NCBI GenBank assembly: GCA_020080175.1
Contig: JAGHQL010000060.1
Span: 62,001-126,000, forward strand
Source: Glutinoglossum americanum
Taxonomy: Eukaryota > Ascomycota > Geoglossomycetes > Geoglossales > Geoglossaceae
Direction of reading: 5' to 3'
DNA: 64,000 bases
This document shows, in pieces, positions 11,576-25,659 of this stretch. The notes beneath the pieces were generated by a model. The model worked only from the letters and a program-made list of their open reading frames with translations, was not told the DNA's origin and ran no database searches. A program made the position numbers and the translations under genes. How positions within the stretch are numbered: the first letter of the stretch is position 1; the number at the start of each line of letters is the position of its first letter.

Positions 11576-14034
11576 ATGCCGCAGCTCGTCGTTCCGGAGA
11601 CGGGTGCGTCTCTCCATGGCGCTCCGGACGTCGAGCAGGCTTCCTCGCTGCAGGGAAGCAAACGGGCTCAAGTTATGCAGCTGAACGTGCCAGAGGCTAT
11701 ACTCGACGAACTGGTAAAGAGCGCTAGAGGCGGGAAAACTGCGACGAACATATCCATCCAGTTCGGAAAATCTCCAGTAAGCTCTTCAATTTTTGAAGAT
11801 CCGCTCTTTGCACCGCCCTCTATGGCAGCAACTAATTCGCGTTAACAGACTCTACATTATGGCAGCAAATCTCGCATGGTTGACTCCACTCCTGAGAAAT
11901 TCATACATGAATTGTACACCGCTTCCACCTCCGATGGTAGTAATAGATTGTCGTTCGCCGGCATTCTTACTCACAAGCTTGTGGTCCGCATGCCGGAGAG
12001 GACTGCCACAGATGGTGTCGACTCCGCGGTCCTAGAGCTCCAGAGTAAAATGGCTGCACTTGAAAACGAAAAACAATCTAAAACGTGAGTGGGCTGCTAC
12101 GTAAATCAATGAGATGTCGGAAGGCCGCGGCTAACGGGCATTCGATCGACAGTTCGATCTATGTTAAGGACGGTTCGAAGTTGCCACCAGCTAGAAGGAT
12201 ACGGGCACACGAGGTCAATAGGAACTCCACGCAGCTTCTAAATAAGGGCCGATCTAGTTTATTTCCCAACTCGATAGCTCGCTCCTCGACAACAAGTCCC
12301 GCATCGCGCTCGCCCTCACTCATGCCAGCCACATCAGCGCCAACCTCAGCTCCCACCTCACAGCAACTCAAAGCCCCCAGGATTGAGGCACTGCGGACGC
12401 CATTAATTCACCTGCTTGCTCTTAGGCCGACTACCTTAAAGCATTTGTCAAGAAAAACCGGTTGTTCGGTAGAAGACTGCAAGTCGTTACTTCAGAAAGT
12501 TGGAAAGGAAGCAAGATCGGGTAATGGCAGCTGGGAATTGACGGATCGGACATATAAGGAACTCGACGTTTGGAACTTCCGGTATCCTTCGGAGAGCGAT
12601 CGGAAATCTGCAATTGACAACGCCATCTCAGCATTTGACCGGCTACGTCTAGGACGTGAGGATAAACTGTGGCAACTACTTCTTCCAAGGAAAGAGCGAG
12701 GCAAAGGCAAATTCCTTTCCAAACTGGGAGCAGCTAGAAAAGCAGAAACCCCGAGCAAACCCCAGGACTCAATCGAAGACGCAGCCGATTCGCATACCAT
12801 GCCAACTTCTAGAGTAGGAACGGACGGGGAAGAAATGGCTAAGCCCACGCCCCAACAACAGGCAACTAAAAAGAAAGTGAGCGAAAGGGAAGCTGTAGCG
12901 AAGAGATTGCTTTCAAAGAACCCTTCAAAGAAAGTGAAGGCCCCGGTCAAAGTCGCTCCAAAGAAGATCACCAAATCCACCAAAAAATCTGAAACCGGCG
13001 CCGCAGCGAGCAAGATTAAATCCGCTGAGTTTGTAGAGGATTCGGACTCAGATATTGAGATGGAGAATGCCCCCCCTACAACGAGCACTAACGCCGCTCG
13101 TGTGCAGTCCGAAAAGGCCAGCACCAGCAGCTCTGCACCTCCAGCATCATCAAAGCTGTTGAAGGCTCAAGTCAACCCCAAAACCTTGTCTTCGAGACCG
13201 ATCAAGGACGATGTCAAGACGAGCAACCCAACGCCACAAGCTGCAAACTCGAAATCCACACAACGTTCCTCAAAGGATAAACCCAAAGTTACGAAACTTT
13301 CACCCCCATCCACCAAACCCTCACCTCAATCAATCAAAACTTCTCCACAAGCCACTCCCAAGCTGCCACCCCAACAATTTTCAAAACCTCTGCCGCAGCA
13401 AAAGATAGCTTCGCCTCGTCCCTCGCTCAAGGAGAGGCTGGACAATTCACCTCGGAAGCCTTCTCCGCTTGGTGCATCTCCACCTGAAAACGCATCCGAC
13501 TTTGATTCAGCACCCTCCATCCCGTCGACTTTATCTTCCCCGTCAGGCTCTCAAGGCAGCAAAGGACAATCTACTCCGACCCCCGGTCCTATCAAAAAGT
13601 ATATAGAAAATCACACCAACGGCGATCGGCTCCTGGCACCCACCGCGAAACCCGTACCTAATCCCAGCCAGTCGACGCCACGATCTAAGCAGGCTTTGAA
13701 GCGTAAGGCAGATGAAATCGACCCTCACGACACTAGCAGACAGAGTGATACCAACCAGCGCTCCGAAGGGAGGGGTAACAAGCGCCACCAAACGGAGGCT
13801 AGCCCACCATCGATTTCTGAGAGCAGCGAATCCCCGCCGCCTCACGACTACTACACCATCGAGAGGGCGCGACGATTCAAGAGTATCCACCGCAGATATG
13901 AACGCTTGTATCAGGAAATTTCTCTCATGCCCGTCGGCGGTGAGCCGCCTGCAGATAAGATCAAGGAGCTCACAAATATGCATAGCAAGCTAAAGAGCTT
14001 GAAGGTGGAGATCTCCAGAGGATCCCAAGCCTAA
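11576..14034 (+). CDS. RNA polymerase II elongation factor ELL-like protein
   Basis: Exons 11576-11776, 11849-12084 and 12153-14034 join in phase to 772 residues starting MPQLVVPETGAS. The N-terminal part (residues about 1-330) matches the fungal ELL domain: LNVPEAILDELVKSARGGK, a ligand-binding-like beta region, then a winged-helix-like block with LIHLLALRPTTLKHLSRKTG. A long low-complexity, Pro/Ser/Lys-rich linker follows (about residues 350-700). The C-terminus (RRFKSIHRRYERLYQEISLM...ELTNMHSKLKSLKVEI) resembles the occludin/ELL homology coiled coil. ELL proteins bind Pol II and suppress pausing; in S. pombe Ell1 works with Eaf1. The family call is from memory; the combination of the two end domains makes it fairly secure. 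Confidence 0.75.
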
Positions 14035-15773
14035 CCCGACTACGAACATCCGTGTATTTCCCCTTTCTCACTTAGTCTGATATAAAAAAAAAAGAGGCGC
14101 ATGAATTTCTAGTTTGAAACCCACATTTCGCAGCATGGTCTGGTCAACCCGGGTGGCGCATTTTCGTGGGCCTATTTCCCTTTCGCTTGGTTGGTCGGCA
14201 GTCGAGGTTTCTTTTCTTTTCAATGGCGCAATTGGAGTCTTAAGATATAGGCTTCTTCCACAAATGGTGCTTCACGGCTTTCTGGGGGCATTTTGCCTAC
14301 GCTGCGAACGAAAGGCTGATGCGGGCACATACGCCAGGCGATACTCATTGGATTTCAATTCATTCAGCAGCACAGCTAAATTTGAACCATGAGCTGTTTA
14401 TCCTGGCGTTAAAATCGCTCTCTCTCTCTTTCCCTCTCCCTCTCCCCCTGATGCGGGGAAAGAGGCTTTCCTGTATTGTCCAATAGCTGGGAGATAAATC
14501 ATAAATAAAGACTAAATATTAAAAATGAATGGGTCACAGGATGGCAAAACGTGAGAGCTCTCTGAAACGTGCTACCTTTTCATCAATCTCTTAGTACCAG
14601 AGGATAGTCCTCCATCTCCTTACTGCCCCTAAGCAGCCGCGGAGGGGTGATTCAACACATGTCTTACCTAACCGTCCGCTCCATCGAACAACCCACTAGC
14701 AACACCGGCGTTACAAAACGGAGTAAGCAAACCAAAACCTCTTCCTATTTTTAAAAATCCCTAGACGTGCCAAAAGAAGGCGACTTTACGCCCACGACGA
14801 ACGGGCGCCGAATCAACTGCAGGAGGAGGAGACGAGTAAACGGCACGCCGCAACACCGTCCGCCTTTATTTTTACTTCTATTTCCACCACCACCCCAGCA
14901 GCGAATAGAACAGCACCACAGCATACCTGCCTAACCAGTATACATATATATATATATGTTTTTGTTTGCCCCCCCCTCCGTAAGACGCTGCGCCACCTGA
15001 AATGGGTGGTCTAGCGACCCGGCCCCCCGCTATTCTGCGGTGCGCGCTGATGATGTTATTTTTAGGTTTCCCCCCCCTCCCCCTCCCACTTCGGTTCCTG
15101 AAACCGGGGGGTTAGACTCCTCCCTGACGTGATGGCGGGCGCGGATCTGACGCTATCCCTGGGATAAGGCTGAGGGGGTCGCGAAATGAGCTTTGGCCGT
15201 AGTACGGAGTATGTATCTGTTGTTTCTCTCTTATTTTGTGTTTCTCTTCTTCTTGCGTTGTTGTTGTTTGGTGCGGCGGGGTTCGGGCTGGGGTTCCGAG
15301 GGTGTTTTCGGGAATTTTGGGAGGGGCGGGACTTGATGGAAGTGCTTTGCAGAGCATATACGCTGGTTGCGTTTTTATTGTTACCCGGAGTAATAAATCT
15401 AAGTACTTCTATTTGCGTGATGGCTCGACTTGTCTAATAGATGGAGGGATACGGACATACGAACTTGGGACGGATATGAAACCGCAATAGGGTAGTCAGG
15501 ACTGGTAGCTGAATGGTACCGAGCCTGGGGGTTTACGGATTATGTGCTCGGGAGGCATGGGTTATCGATTGAAGGAGAAATTCATTAGGGTTCCGATAAC
15601 TGGTATCTTTCGGCGATATATTAAATTACGTATGAGAACCAACAACATGTTTCCCAGCCTCAAGCCCATATGGCGAGTAATGAAGCCTGTCCTTGACGCC
15701 GTCCGCCGTACGAGTAAAAGGAAAATATACACCTGTTTCGCTAAATGGAAAAGTAGCTACAAGGGAATAGAGA
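14035..15773. other. Convergent intergenic region, ELL / wc-2
   Basis: Both neighbours end here. The stretch contains CT-rich and poly-C runs (14400-14460, 15070-15090), a (TA)n run near 14943-14958 and T-rich segments. Open frames are short and without motifs. I see no RNA gene. Confidence 0.5.
14941..14958. repeat. (TA)n microsatellite
   Basis: About seven TA units, forming a perfect short palindrome in the 3' intergenic region. Confidence 0.7.
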
Positions 15774-17443
15774 TTATGCCCGACCGGCAGTCTTGCTAGG
15801 GGTGGGTGTGGTGTTGGGTGGCGGGTTGTGAGTGTTTTTCTTTTTTTCTTTCTTCGCCCAGCGGACTATCAGGCAATGTGTCAGCGGCGCTCGCGGTTGG
15901 GTAGTGGGTGAGAAAGGATAACATACGACCACATGCGTTACAGAGCGTTTTGGGTCCACTGGGGCCCTTACGCCACTCGGGAGAATCTAAGGTACCTAAA
16001 TCGAGGATGTCAGATGGGGGCCACTGGAGATGACTCTACTTTGTCATCTCCTTGGTGGGGGGCCTTGACGGCCAACATACCACAATCTGTGCAGACATAT
16101 TCGTCTGCAATCTTGAGCTTCTTCTTCTTGTCTCCGCCCCTTGCCTCTTTGTCAGTTGGTATCGCTATCCCAACGTCCCCTCTTATCAATGTAGGAGACG
16201 CATCTCCAGTGCTAATTCCCTGAGACCGTTCTCCATCTCGATACCGCAGCCCTGTCAGCATCTCGATAGTCTCAATGTGCGTGGCGCCCTCGTAGCGAGC
16301 CATCTTGTCGTTGATGCTATCGGGTTTGGAAATAGCGTTTGCTTCATCGAGATTTCGGCGTGTTAGAGCTGTATTCGATACGGTGGGTTTCGCGGGTGGC
16401 GGCATCGAGCTGCTTGAAGCAGGAGTCACAGGCCCTAACAAGTCGCTCCCGGTGGTGGATGTGAGAGGGCTTTGTTGTCCTAGCTGTTTTTGTGACCATT
16501 GTCGTTGTTGTGACTCGATATCTTCTTGCTCTTCTCTCTTAAGGTCAGCTATTCGTCTCGAGAGTCGCTCGTTCTCGATTTTGTGCTCTAGGAATGAGTC
16601 GAGAAGAGCGGCGTTTTTTGTTGGATACGGTCGTGCCATCATGAAAAATCCCCGACAGCAGCCCGCTGCGTTATTGGGTCCGAAAGACGCGGCATCTGAT
16701 GTTAAGTGGGGATGGCCATGGGATTCAAAAATGGCGTAAGTTCCATCTATCTTTTTGAAGCGGTAGAAGAAGCGTAGCGCGTTACCGGAAGCTATTGATT
16801 CGTTGAACTCGCGGACGAAGATGCCGCTGTCATCAGTATGGATGAAATCAACGATGAATTTCCCCACCAATTCGTCTTGTTCATAGCCGGTTAATGACTT
16901 AGCGGAAGGTGAAACATATGTGATTCTCCCGTCTGGTGTGAGTATGTGCAGAAAATCCTTCAGTTCTTCCAGTATTCGTTGTGGCCAATTCTTCCTCTTT
17001 GTAAATTCGGTCAATGTGCTACCTCCTCCTAGGTTGCCCTGCATGGTAAAACCTGTGGGCAGTGGACCAGCCCCCGCGCCCGCAACACTGCTCACGGCGA
17101 TAGCGGAGGAACTCCCGGACATTGTTGCTGACCGTTGTTGAGAATTTGCTAAATTCGATGATGCAGGCGTAAATGCCTGTGGATCACCTGCGCCATCAAG
17201 GTTCACGCTCACGTCCATATTAGCGGGCAACAAGCTCTCCATTCCATCCATCAGCTCGGCGCACTGATCTAGGATGCCCGCCATTGAGTTTCCAGGTGCG
17301 CTAAGCTCTGTCACCTGCATGTCATCTAGGCTCCTATCAGTTGACTGGTCCATGGGATGATAAACATCGACCGGCATATTGTTTGCGCCGACCACTGGAG
17401 GATCAGGCCCCGGTCGGGATGGTGATGGGGCTCTAGGGGTCAT
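15774..17443 (-). CDS. wc-2: White collar 2 (LreB) PAS / GATA-zinc-finger regulator
   Basis: Exons 16081-17443, 15927-15995 and 15774-15865 join in phase to 507 residues. One PAS domain (about residues 180-290) has [19 protein letters not shown] and the downstream [21 protein letters not shown] coiled stretch follows ([20 protein letters not shown]). The C-terminal GATA finger has C-X2-C, 18 residues, C-X2-C (CTDC...CNAC), then [10 protein letters not shown]. Two introns of 85 and 61 nt interrupt the finger, one right after the first Cys pair and one after the second. WC-2 pairs with the blue-light receptor WC-1 (LreA) to activate light- and clock-controlled genes in the nucleus. The start at 17443 is the first in-frame ATG; the frame stays open upstream and an extra 5' exon is possible. 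Rad50 lies head-to-head. Confidence 0.9.
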
Positions 17444-18061
17444 GTCCAGAGTAGAGCAGACGGATTGCGACTCCTTGAAGGCATTTGTTGGAGCAATTCC
17501 AAATGGAACCGAAGCATGCGATGACTTATCACTTTCAATACACGTCAAGCTCTGTGACACAAACAAGTGTATATCACGAGAGAATACCTGAGACTATTTA
17601 ATTAGAGATCTCTAGTTGAGGCGAGGGAGGAAGTAATGATCGTCTGTTGGTATTTGATATCTTGCGCTTATTATCATACATGATATAACCAAACCTTGTT
17701 GGTCTTATCGTCGTGGCTTGCCACGTGCTTTCGTGCCTTCAGCGTCAAATCGCGTTAAAAATACACGCGAGCTACATCCGACGCTGGAGATGACTGGTTA
17801 AACATCATTTGCTGAAGGTCCTGAGGTTGGAGCAGGAAACCTCTTCTACAGAACGCTAGCAAACTAAGGTTATTCTCAAAATGTAAGCTCCACTTGATAC
17901 TTTGTAAAATTTGGAACTGACATTCGTCTTTGGTATTTTATAGGTGTATGTTTCCCGTACAAGTGCAAATCCCAGTCATATTTATCTCAGAATACATCTC
18001 AAGGGACTTGAGATGCACCTAGAAAGTTTAAAGGAGTATTGAAACACTAACTTAGGGCCAT
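17444..18061. promoter_or_regulatory. Shared wc-2 / rad50 promoter region
   Basis: About 620 bp separates the two divergent genes. It includes a CACGTG E-box-like hexamer at about 17721 and probable intron signals (GTAAGC at 17882, several TCAG sites) that may belong to 5' exons of rad50 or wc-2. Confidence 0.5.
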
Positions 18062-21000
18062 ATGCAGCGAAGATTGATAAACTGTCCATCCTTGGGTATG
18101 ATTTGCTTCCCGGAATTTGCTCAGTGTACTTATCACGTGATATACAGCGTGCGATCTTTTGACAACACCAGGAGCGAAACCATTCAGTTTCATAGCCCCC
18201 TAACCCTTATCGTCGGGTATAATGGCTCAGGAAAGACTGTGAGTGTCCTTAGATATGCCTCTTGAAAATTTGCCGGTTAACATAGACATTTAGACAATTA
18301 TCGAGTGTCTCAAGTATGCCACAACCGGGGATCTCCCGCCGAATAGTAGTAAGGGAGGGGCTTTTATCCATGACCCAAAGGTACGGAATCTACTAGCGTT
18401 AGACCTTGTGTGATGTAGGGACTCAGGATAGCTTGTAGTTGTGCGGCGAAAAAGAGGTGCTTGCCCAGGTTAAGCTCTCTTTCAAAGGGACATCCGGAGC
18501 AAAGATGGTTTGTACTCGGAGTCTCCAGTTGATAGTGAAGAAGACGACTAGACAGCAGAAGACTCTTGAGGGGCAGCTTTTAATGGTTAAAGATGGGGAG
18601 AGGACAGCCATATCGTCCCGTGTGGCCGAGCTTGACCAGATCATGCCTCAGTATCTTGGGGTCTCAAAAGCTATTCTGGATTCTGTCATCTTCTGCCATC
18701 AGGATGAGAGCCTATGGCCCATGAGTGAACCTGGGGTTCTAAAGAAGAAATTTGACGAGATTTTCGAGGCCTTAAAGTACACAAAGGCTATCGACAACAT
18801 TAAGGTTTTGAGGAAGAAACAGAATGAGGAGCTAGCCAAGTATAAGATAATGGAACAACAGTATAGGACCGATAAAGACCGTGCTGATCGGGTATTATAG
18901 CTTGACACCATAGGCTTTCGGATACAAGTTGACTTTTTGGCAGGCAGAGAGAAAGTCTAAAGAGCTCCATGATGAAATTGAAGGCCTTCGCGCTGAGTGT
19001 CAAGATCTTGCTCGCCAGATAAGCGAAACGGTTGCTGAATCGGATAAACTGTGGAAACAAACGAAAGCTTTTGAGGAGATTATTGGGTCGTTGAATGGTA
19101 AAAGGATCGAGGCAAGGGCTAAGCAGGAGAGCATAGAAGATCTCCGGAAACATATTAGTGAAATGGAAGAGTCGGATGAGTGGCTCTCGTCGACGTTGGA
19201 ACAGTACGAGGAACGAATGTCCGTTTACAGAGAACACATTCGTTCTCAAACCAAACGGTATGAGGAATTAAGAAGCGAGATTGAGGGTACGCGGCGTCGA
19301 CTCGGTGAAAAGCAGACAGAAGAAGGAAGGTATGAGGCTGAAAGGGCACAACATGAGAAACAGATCTCTCGGAGAGAAAGTTTAATCAAAGAGACTGCAC
19401 GTCGACATAATATCCGTGGATTTGACGGTGAACTAGACGATATGCAGATTCGTGAGTTTATGGAGAGGATTGGGAAGATGTCCCGAGACCAATATCTCAG
19501 TTTGGAGCGAGTGAGACGTGGGACGCGAGAGGAGCTGCAAGGAGCACAGAGCATTCTCAACAATCTAGGGGAGAAGAAGTCTGCCCTCAATCAGAGCAGG
19601 AGCTATGCTAAGCAAGAGATTGCAACCAACGACAAGAAGTCTTCACAGATTCAGGCCGAGTTAGATGGTATTGATGTTGATGAGGGTCGGATAGCTGTCC
19701 TTGAATCAATCCTGAGCGAAGCCAGTTCCAAATTACAGAAATACAAAGCTGAGTTTGACAAAGCCTTTTGGGATAAGAGGATCCATGACGCCAATTCGGA
19801 GCTTCGATCGGTTGAAGATAGTAGTGAAGAGCTTAATGCGGAACTTATTCGCAGTACCAAGCAGGCTGGCGATTTGGCGAGACTTCAATTTCTGAGAAAG
19901 GAAGTGAAGGACAGACAACATGGTCTTGAAACCTTGCGCGCCACGTACTCTGAGAGGATTACAGATGTGGTGGGGGCAGATTGGAAACCGACTACTCTTG
20001 ATAAGGACTTTCAATCTGCAATTGAGCAGAAAGAAGGAGAGGTCGCTGAAGTACTTCAACAACGAGACGGCATGAATCGAGAATTGGAGCAGATTGAGTT
20101 TAAGTTCAACACAGCCCGTGCGTCTCTGAAGAAGAAAGGGCAGGAAATGCTTGACTGTGAAAAGCGCGTCCGGGAGGCCATTGATAATGAGCCCATCGAC
20201 TCGTATCTCGAATTTGTCACTCAGCTAGAGGATAGTCGTGATATTCGAAAAGCCGATGTCGATAGTTTTAAAAATATGCGAGACTACTACAGCTCATGTC
20301 TGAACACGGCCACCGAGAATTCTATCTGTCGACTCTGCGAGCGAAAATTCCAATTTGAAAAGGAGAAGACTAGATTCATCTCGAAGCTTCAGAAACTCCT
20401 TTCCGAAGCTGCTCAAGAAGATTTAAAATTAGAGCTATCGGCATTCGAAGAGGATCTCAAGAAAGCACGGGAAGCTGGTCCAAGTTATGACACTCATCAG
20501 CGTCTCTTAAATATAGAGATACCAGAGCTAGAGACCGAGGTGAGGGGGCTAGGGAAGCGACGTGACGATTTGATCAGCCAAATCGAGGGCCAAGAGAAAA
20601 TACTCAGCGACCGGCGAGCAGCCAAAAAGGGAGTAGAGGTATTGGCGAAGACGGTACAAAACATTTCAAGGTATAATGCCGAGATTATTGGGTTTGAAGA
20701 CCAGATTAAAGATCTTGCGGAAAGGCAGAAAGACGCTGGTCTATCACAGACGCTGGAAGACATTCAGGAACAGCTTGCATCGTTGGCAGAAAGGGCTAGG
20801 CTTGTCAAGAGCAATATAGCAAAGCTCACATCGGATAGAGATGACGGACGCACATGCATAAACCAATCGGAATTAGAGTTGCGGGACGCGGATACTAAGC
20901 TGAACAGCGCTTCATATCAACTGAAGGCTAAGAGCGGGTTGCTCGCGAGAATCGAAGAGCTTAGAGAAATGAATTGCAAGCAAAGGGAAACAATACAACG

Positions 21001-22538
21001 GACGGACGACGATATCCAAGGTCTTGTGCCTCAGGTATCCAAAGCACAGGCTCAATATAACGATATCTCTCAGCGAGGTGCGGAGAAAGAAAAAGAGCTC
21101 CAGCAAGATGCCTCCGGGCTTGCGGATAGTGTCCATCAGCTGAAAATGGCGGAAGAGGATATCAGCTCTTACATTGACCGCCAAGGCCCAAACCAACTAG
21201 CTAGATGTCAGCAAGAGGTTGTCAGCCTCCAAGAGGAAGTTAGCCGGCATGAAGAGGAGCAACGGCAAATAGCAGTGGAGATCAATAAGGCTAAGGGGCA
21301 ATTGGAGAAAAATGAGGAGACCAAACGAAGCATTTCAGATAACCTGAGATACCGGCGTGATGTCCGAGCTCTTGATGCTGTGAATGCCGAGATTATGGGA
21401 TTAGAGGCACAGAATGCTGAGACGGACCGCGATGAGTTCCAAACGGAGGCGAGGAAACTGGACATGAGACGCACTAAATTGACTGCGGAGCACGCTAGTA
21501 AGATGGGGGCCATGAAATCCAAAGATGACCAATTGATGCAGCTCCTCAACGATTGGAATACAGATTATAAGGACGCGGCTCAGAAATTCAAAGAAATGCA
21601 TATAAAGGTTGAGGTAAGAGGGTGCCGGACCCTACAGATGTAACTATATACTGAACTACTGTCAGACTACAAAAGCTGCTGTGGAAGATCTGGGTAGATA
21701 CGGGAATGCTTTGGACAAGTACGGCTCGTGGTTCCTTTAGCCTCTTAACTAACTTAGCTGACTCCTGGGTATAGGGCAATCATGAAATTCCATAGCATCA
21801 AGATGGAAGAGATTAACCGCATAGTTGAAGAGCTTTGGAAAAGAACGTACCAAGGCACTGACGTAGACACTATCCTCATTCGGTCCGATAATGAGAACGC
21901 CAAGGGCAATAGATCATACAACTACCGAGTACATCCATTAAACAACGTTACATTACTTTTATGCTGACTATGATATAGGTGTGCATGGTCAAACAAGATG
22001 CAGAGATGGATATGCGTGGGCGATGCAGTGCTGGCCAAAAAGTCCTTGCGAGTATCATCATCCGGCTAGCGCTCGCAGAATGTTTTGGAGTCAACTGCGG
22101 CGTAAGTCGTGTATAATTTCCCCTCATGCTAAGAACTTGATTAGCTGACGTATTGCACTCCAGCTTATCGCATTAGATGAGCCCACGACAAACCTTGACC
22201 GCGATAATATCCGTTCTCTGGCGGAATCTCTTCACGACATCATCAAGGCTCGGCAGCAACAGTCAAATTTCCAGCTCATTGTTATCACCCACGATGAGGA
22301 CTTCTTAAGGTATATGAAGTGTGGGGATTTTTGCGACAACTACTACCGTGTATCAAGAAATGACCGCCAAAAGTCAATTATCGAGAGGTATGCCGCATGA
22401 ATCCTAAAACCTTCCCATGCATCAAGGTTGGTACTAACGCTTGTTCCGCGAATTAGGCAAGCTATTGCAGAGGTGACGGCTCTCACCTGGAATATTTTCA
22501 TAAACCTTGCTGACATGATGATCACATAGGTTGTTTAA
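18062..22538 (+). CDS. rad50: DNA repair ATPase Rad50
   Basis: Eleven exons: up to 18095, 18148-18238, 18294-18380, 18439-18891, 18944-21613, 21666-21718, 21775-21928, 21979-22101, 22164-22387, 22457-22472, 22530-22538. All junctions close in phase, giving about 1,300 residues, the normal family length. Rad50 is the ATPase and tether of the Mre11 complex in double-strand-break repair, telomere upkeep and checkpoint signalling. Visible parts: Walker [10 protein letters not shown]-loop region CHQDESLW; a very long coiled coil (18.9-21.6 kb); the zinc hook CRLC near residue 682; ABC signature SAGQKVLAS; Walker [13 protein letters not shown]; and the His switch ITHDE. Two oddities: the conserved first block [10 protein letters not shown] has no in-frame ATG in its own exon, and the 3' end uses tiny exons (16 and 9 nt); if the last intron is retained, a stop follows at 22527. 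Confidence 0.95.
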
Positions 22539-23430
22539 ATTTGTTCTATTTGTTCTACATCCGTGGAGTATTAGAGGGTAATGCCGCAACCCCCAATTTA
22601 TAACCTTGGCGGCTGGTATGGCTTTATAGGTTAGTTCGGGTGGCAGCTGACAGGATAAGAGAACATCACAATGATGTACTCAGAGGCACCAGGGTCTTTG
22701 GTCTTGCATGTAGCAGCATGTCCTTGGACTATAGGGGCTTTGTGTATATCTAATGCTGGTCAACTACTCTGTACTCTCCGTCTTGATTTAGCCTTCTCGC
22801 AGAACTGCGGCCAAAACCGGAGATGAGAAAATTAGACTTCTTTTCCCTCCTACCTCTGAATAGGATTGCCTGGCGTAAGCACCAAGTTCGTCGGGATGGA
22901 GGTGCGGCTGGTACGCGGCCAATAGCTATTGGTCAGGGGGTGTGTTTATTCGTCTTACGGGGATGCAGGTGGGTCAAGAGGCGCCCTTGAAGCCTTATTG
23001 GCACGGGTATTGACTTATATCACCCTTTTGTATTTTCTAGATTTTTTTCTGTTGCGTGGGATTGTGGGAGCTAGCGCTTGCAACTACACCTGCACAACTG
23101 TCTGATCGTACTTTCACATTCGATTTTTGCGCCGAGCCCTTCCATTTTGAGCATAACGTCGTGATATCCTCACCACCTAGGGTAACTACAACCGTGTGGA
23201 TGGATAAATACACTGGAGATGTGCACCGCAACAAGAAACACCTAAGAACTCCACGTTACGCCTAAGCCCCTGAATCGCGCCCGCAACTACCTAACAATAG
23301 CACCACTTCTAGAACAAAAGGGGAGGCGAAAGTGCTGCATAGAGAACGGACACTGAGACAAATCTACCGGGTTCATTCAATCCACTAAATGCTGTATTTT
23401 TCGTTCTAATGTTAGCCCGCTATCTTCGTC
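22539..23430. other. Convergent intergenic region, rad50 / gcn5
   Basis: Both flanking genes end here. Only short open frames occur, such as 23056-23265 (+, 69 codons), none with a recognisable motif. It probably holds the two 3' ends. Confidence 0.5.
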
Positions 23431-24948
<1,518 letters not shown>

Positions 24949-25257
24949 CTTTGACCGGTGACATTATTGCGTCGATAATATCATCCCGTGTTAAAGGGCC
25001 TAGACATGTATCTGGCGTTTGATGAGGCTGTGAGTTCTGTCAAATTCATTACGCGAAAGGAGGTTCGCGAACATTCGGCTATTAATACACACCTTCCGCC
25101 TCATGCAGCAGAGCCTCATTCACTAGTCGTTACTGCTATTCGTCCTCTTGCTGTGCGTGGTAGAAATCCCCTGGATTCGGCTTTAATTGACACTCCCTAA
25201 GCCTTTGAACGTGATATATCTGATCTATATCTACTTGTACGCACTTCGAGCTCTTAG
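24949..25257. promoter_or_regulatory. Divergent promoter, gcn5 / ost5
   Basis: A 309-bp gap separates two genes transcribed in opposite directions. No coding signal is visible; it must hold both promoters and leaders. Confidence 0.55.
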
Positions 25258-25659
25258 ATGTCTCCATCACTGCTCGATGCGTGGGATGCTGCTGCCGCCT
25301 CTCCTTTCTACCCAGCCGTGGGAAAGAACAGCCAGTTCTTCGTCGGGTTTACCTTGCTCGTCGCAGGTATGCTTCCTGATTTATACACTCCTAGTCTACC
25401 TGTCTGACATACACTAGGCCTTCTTCTTAGCGGACTATTTGGCTTGAGTATGTTGGGTCCACCGTCTCACTGATACTATACTTTGTGGCTTACAAGGTGA
25501 CAGACAGATCCTTGATCAATATATCTCTTTTAGGAGTACCAGCATCACTGGCTTTTGGGTGGGGAGCTCTAGGCAACCTGAGTATTTCTGCACTGCTGAT
25601 TTTTATTATACAGGTTCGGTGGAGTCATCATGATGTGCGCAGTCGGAGTATATGTTTAA
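25258..25659 (+). CDS. ost5: Oligosaccharyltransferase small subunit Ost5
   Basis: Four small exons (25258-25366, 25418-25447, 25504-25558, 25614-25659) join in phase to 79 residues, too fragmented to show as one open frame. The protein starts MSPSLLDAWDAAAASPFYPA. A first membrane helix follows (FFVGFTLLVAGLLLSGLFGL), then NRSLINISLLGVPASLAFGF and a second helix ending MMCAVGVYV. The pattern GVPASLAFGFG...CAVGVYV is characteristic of Ost5/TMEM258. Ost5 sits with Ost1 in the ER membrane complex that transfers N-glycans to nascent proteins. Exon 2 is a 30-nt microexon. Confidence 0.88.

Noticed and set aside
12492-13124. 210-codon minus-strand frame
   Set aside because: Antisense shadow of the low-complexity ELL linker.
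16305-16739. 144-codon plus-strand frame
   Set aside because: Antisense shadow of the wc-2 main exon.
18062-22538. rad50 as a pseudogene because of the start problem and early stops between exons
   Set aside because: Every internal stop falls inside a well-formed intron, all catalytic motifs are intact and the phase is kept throughout.
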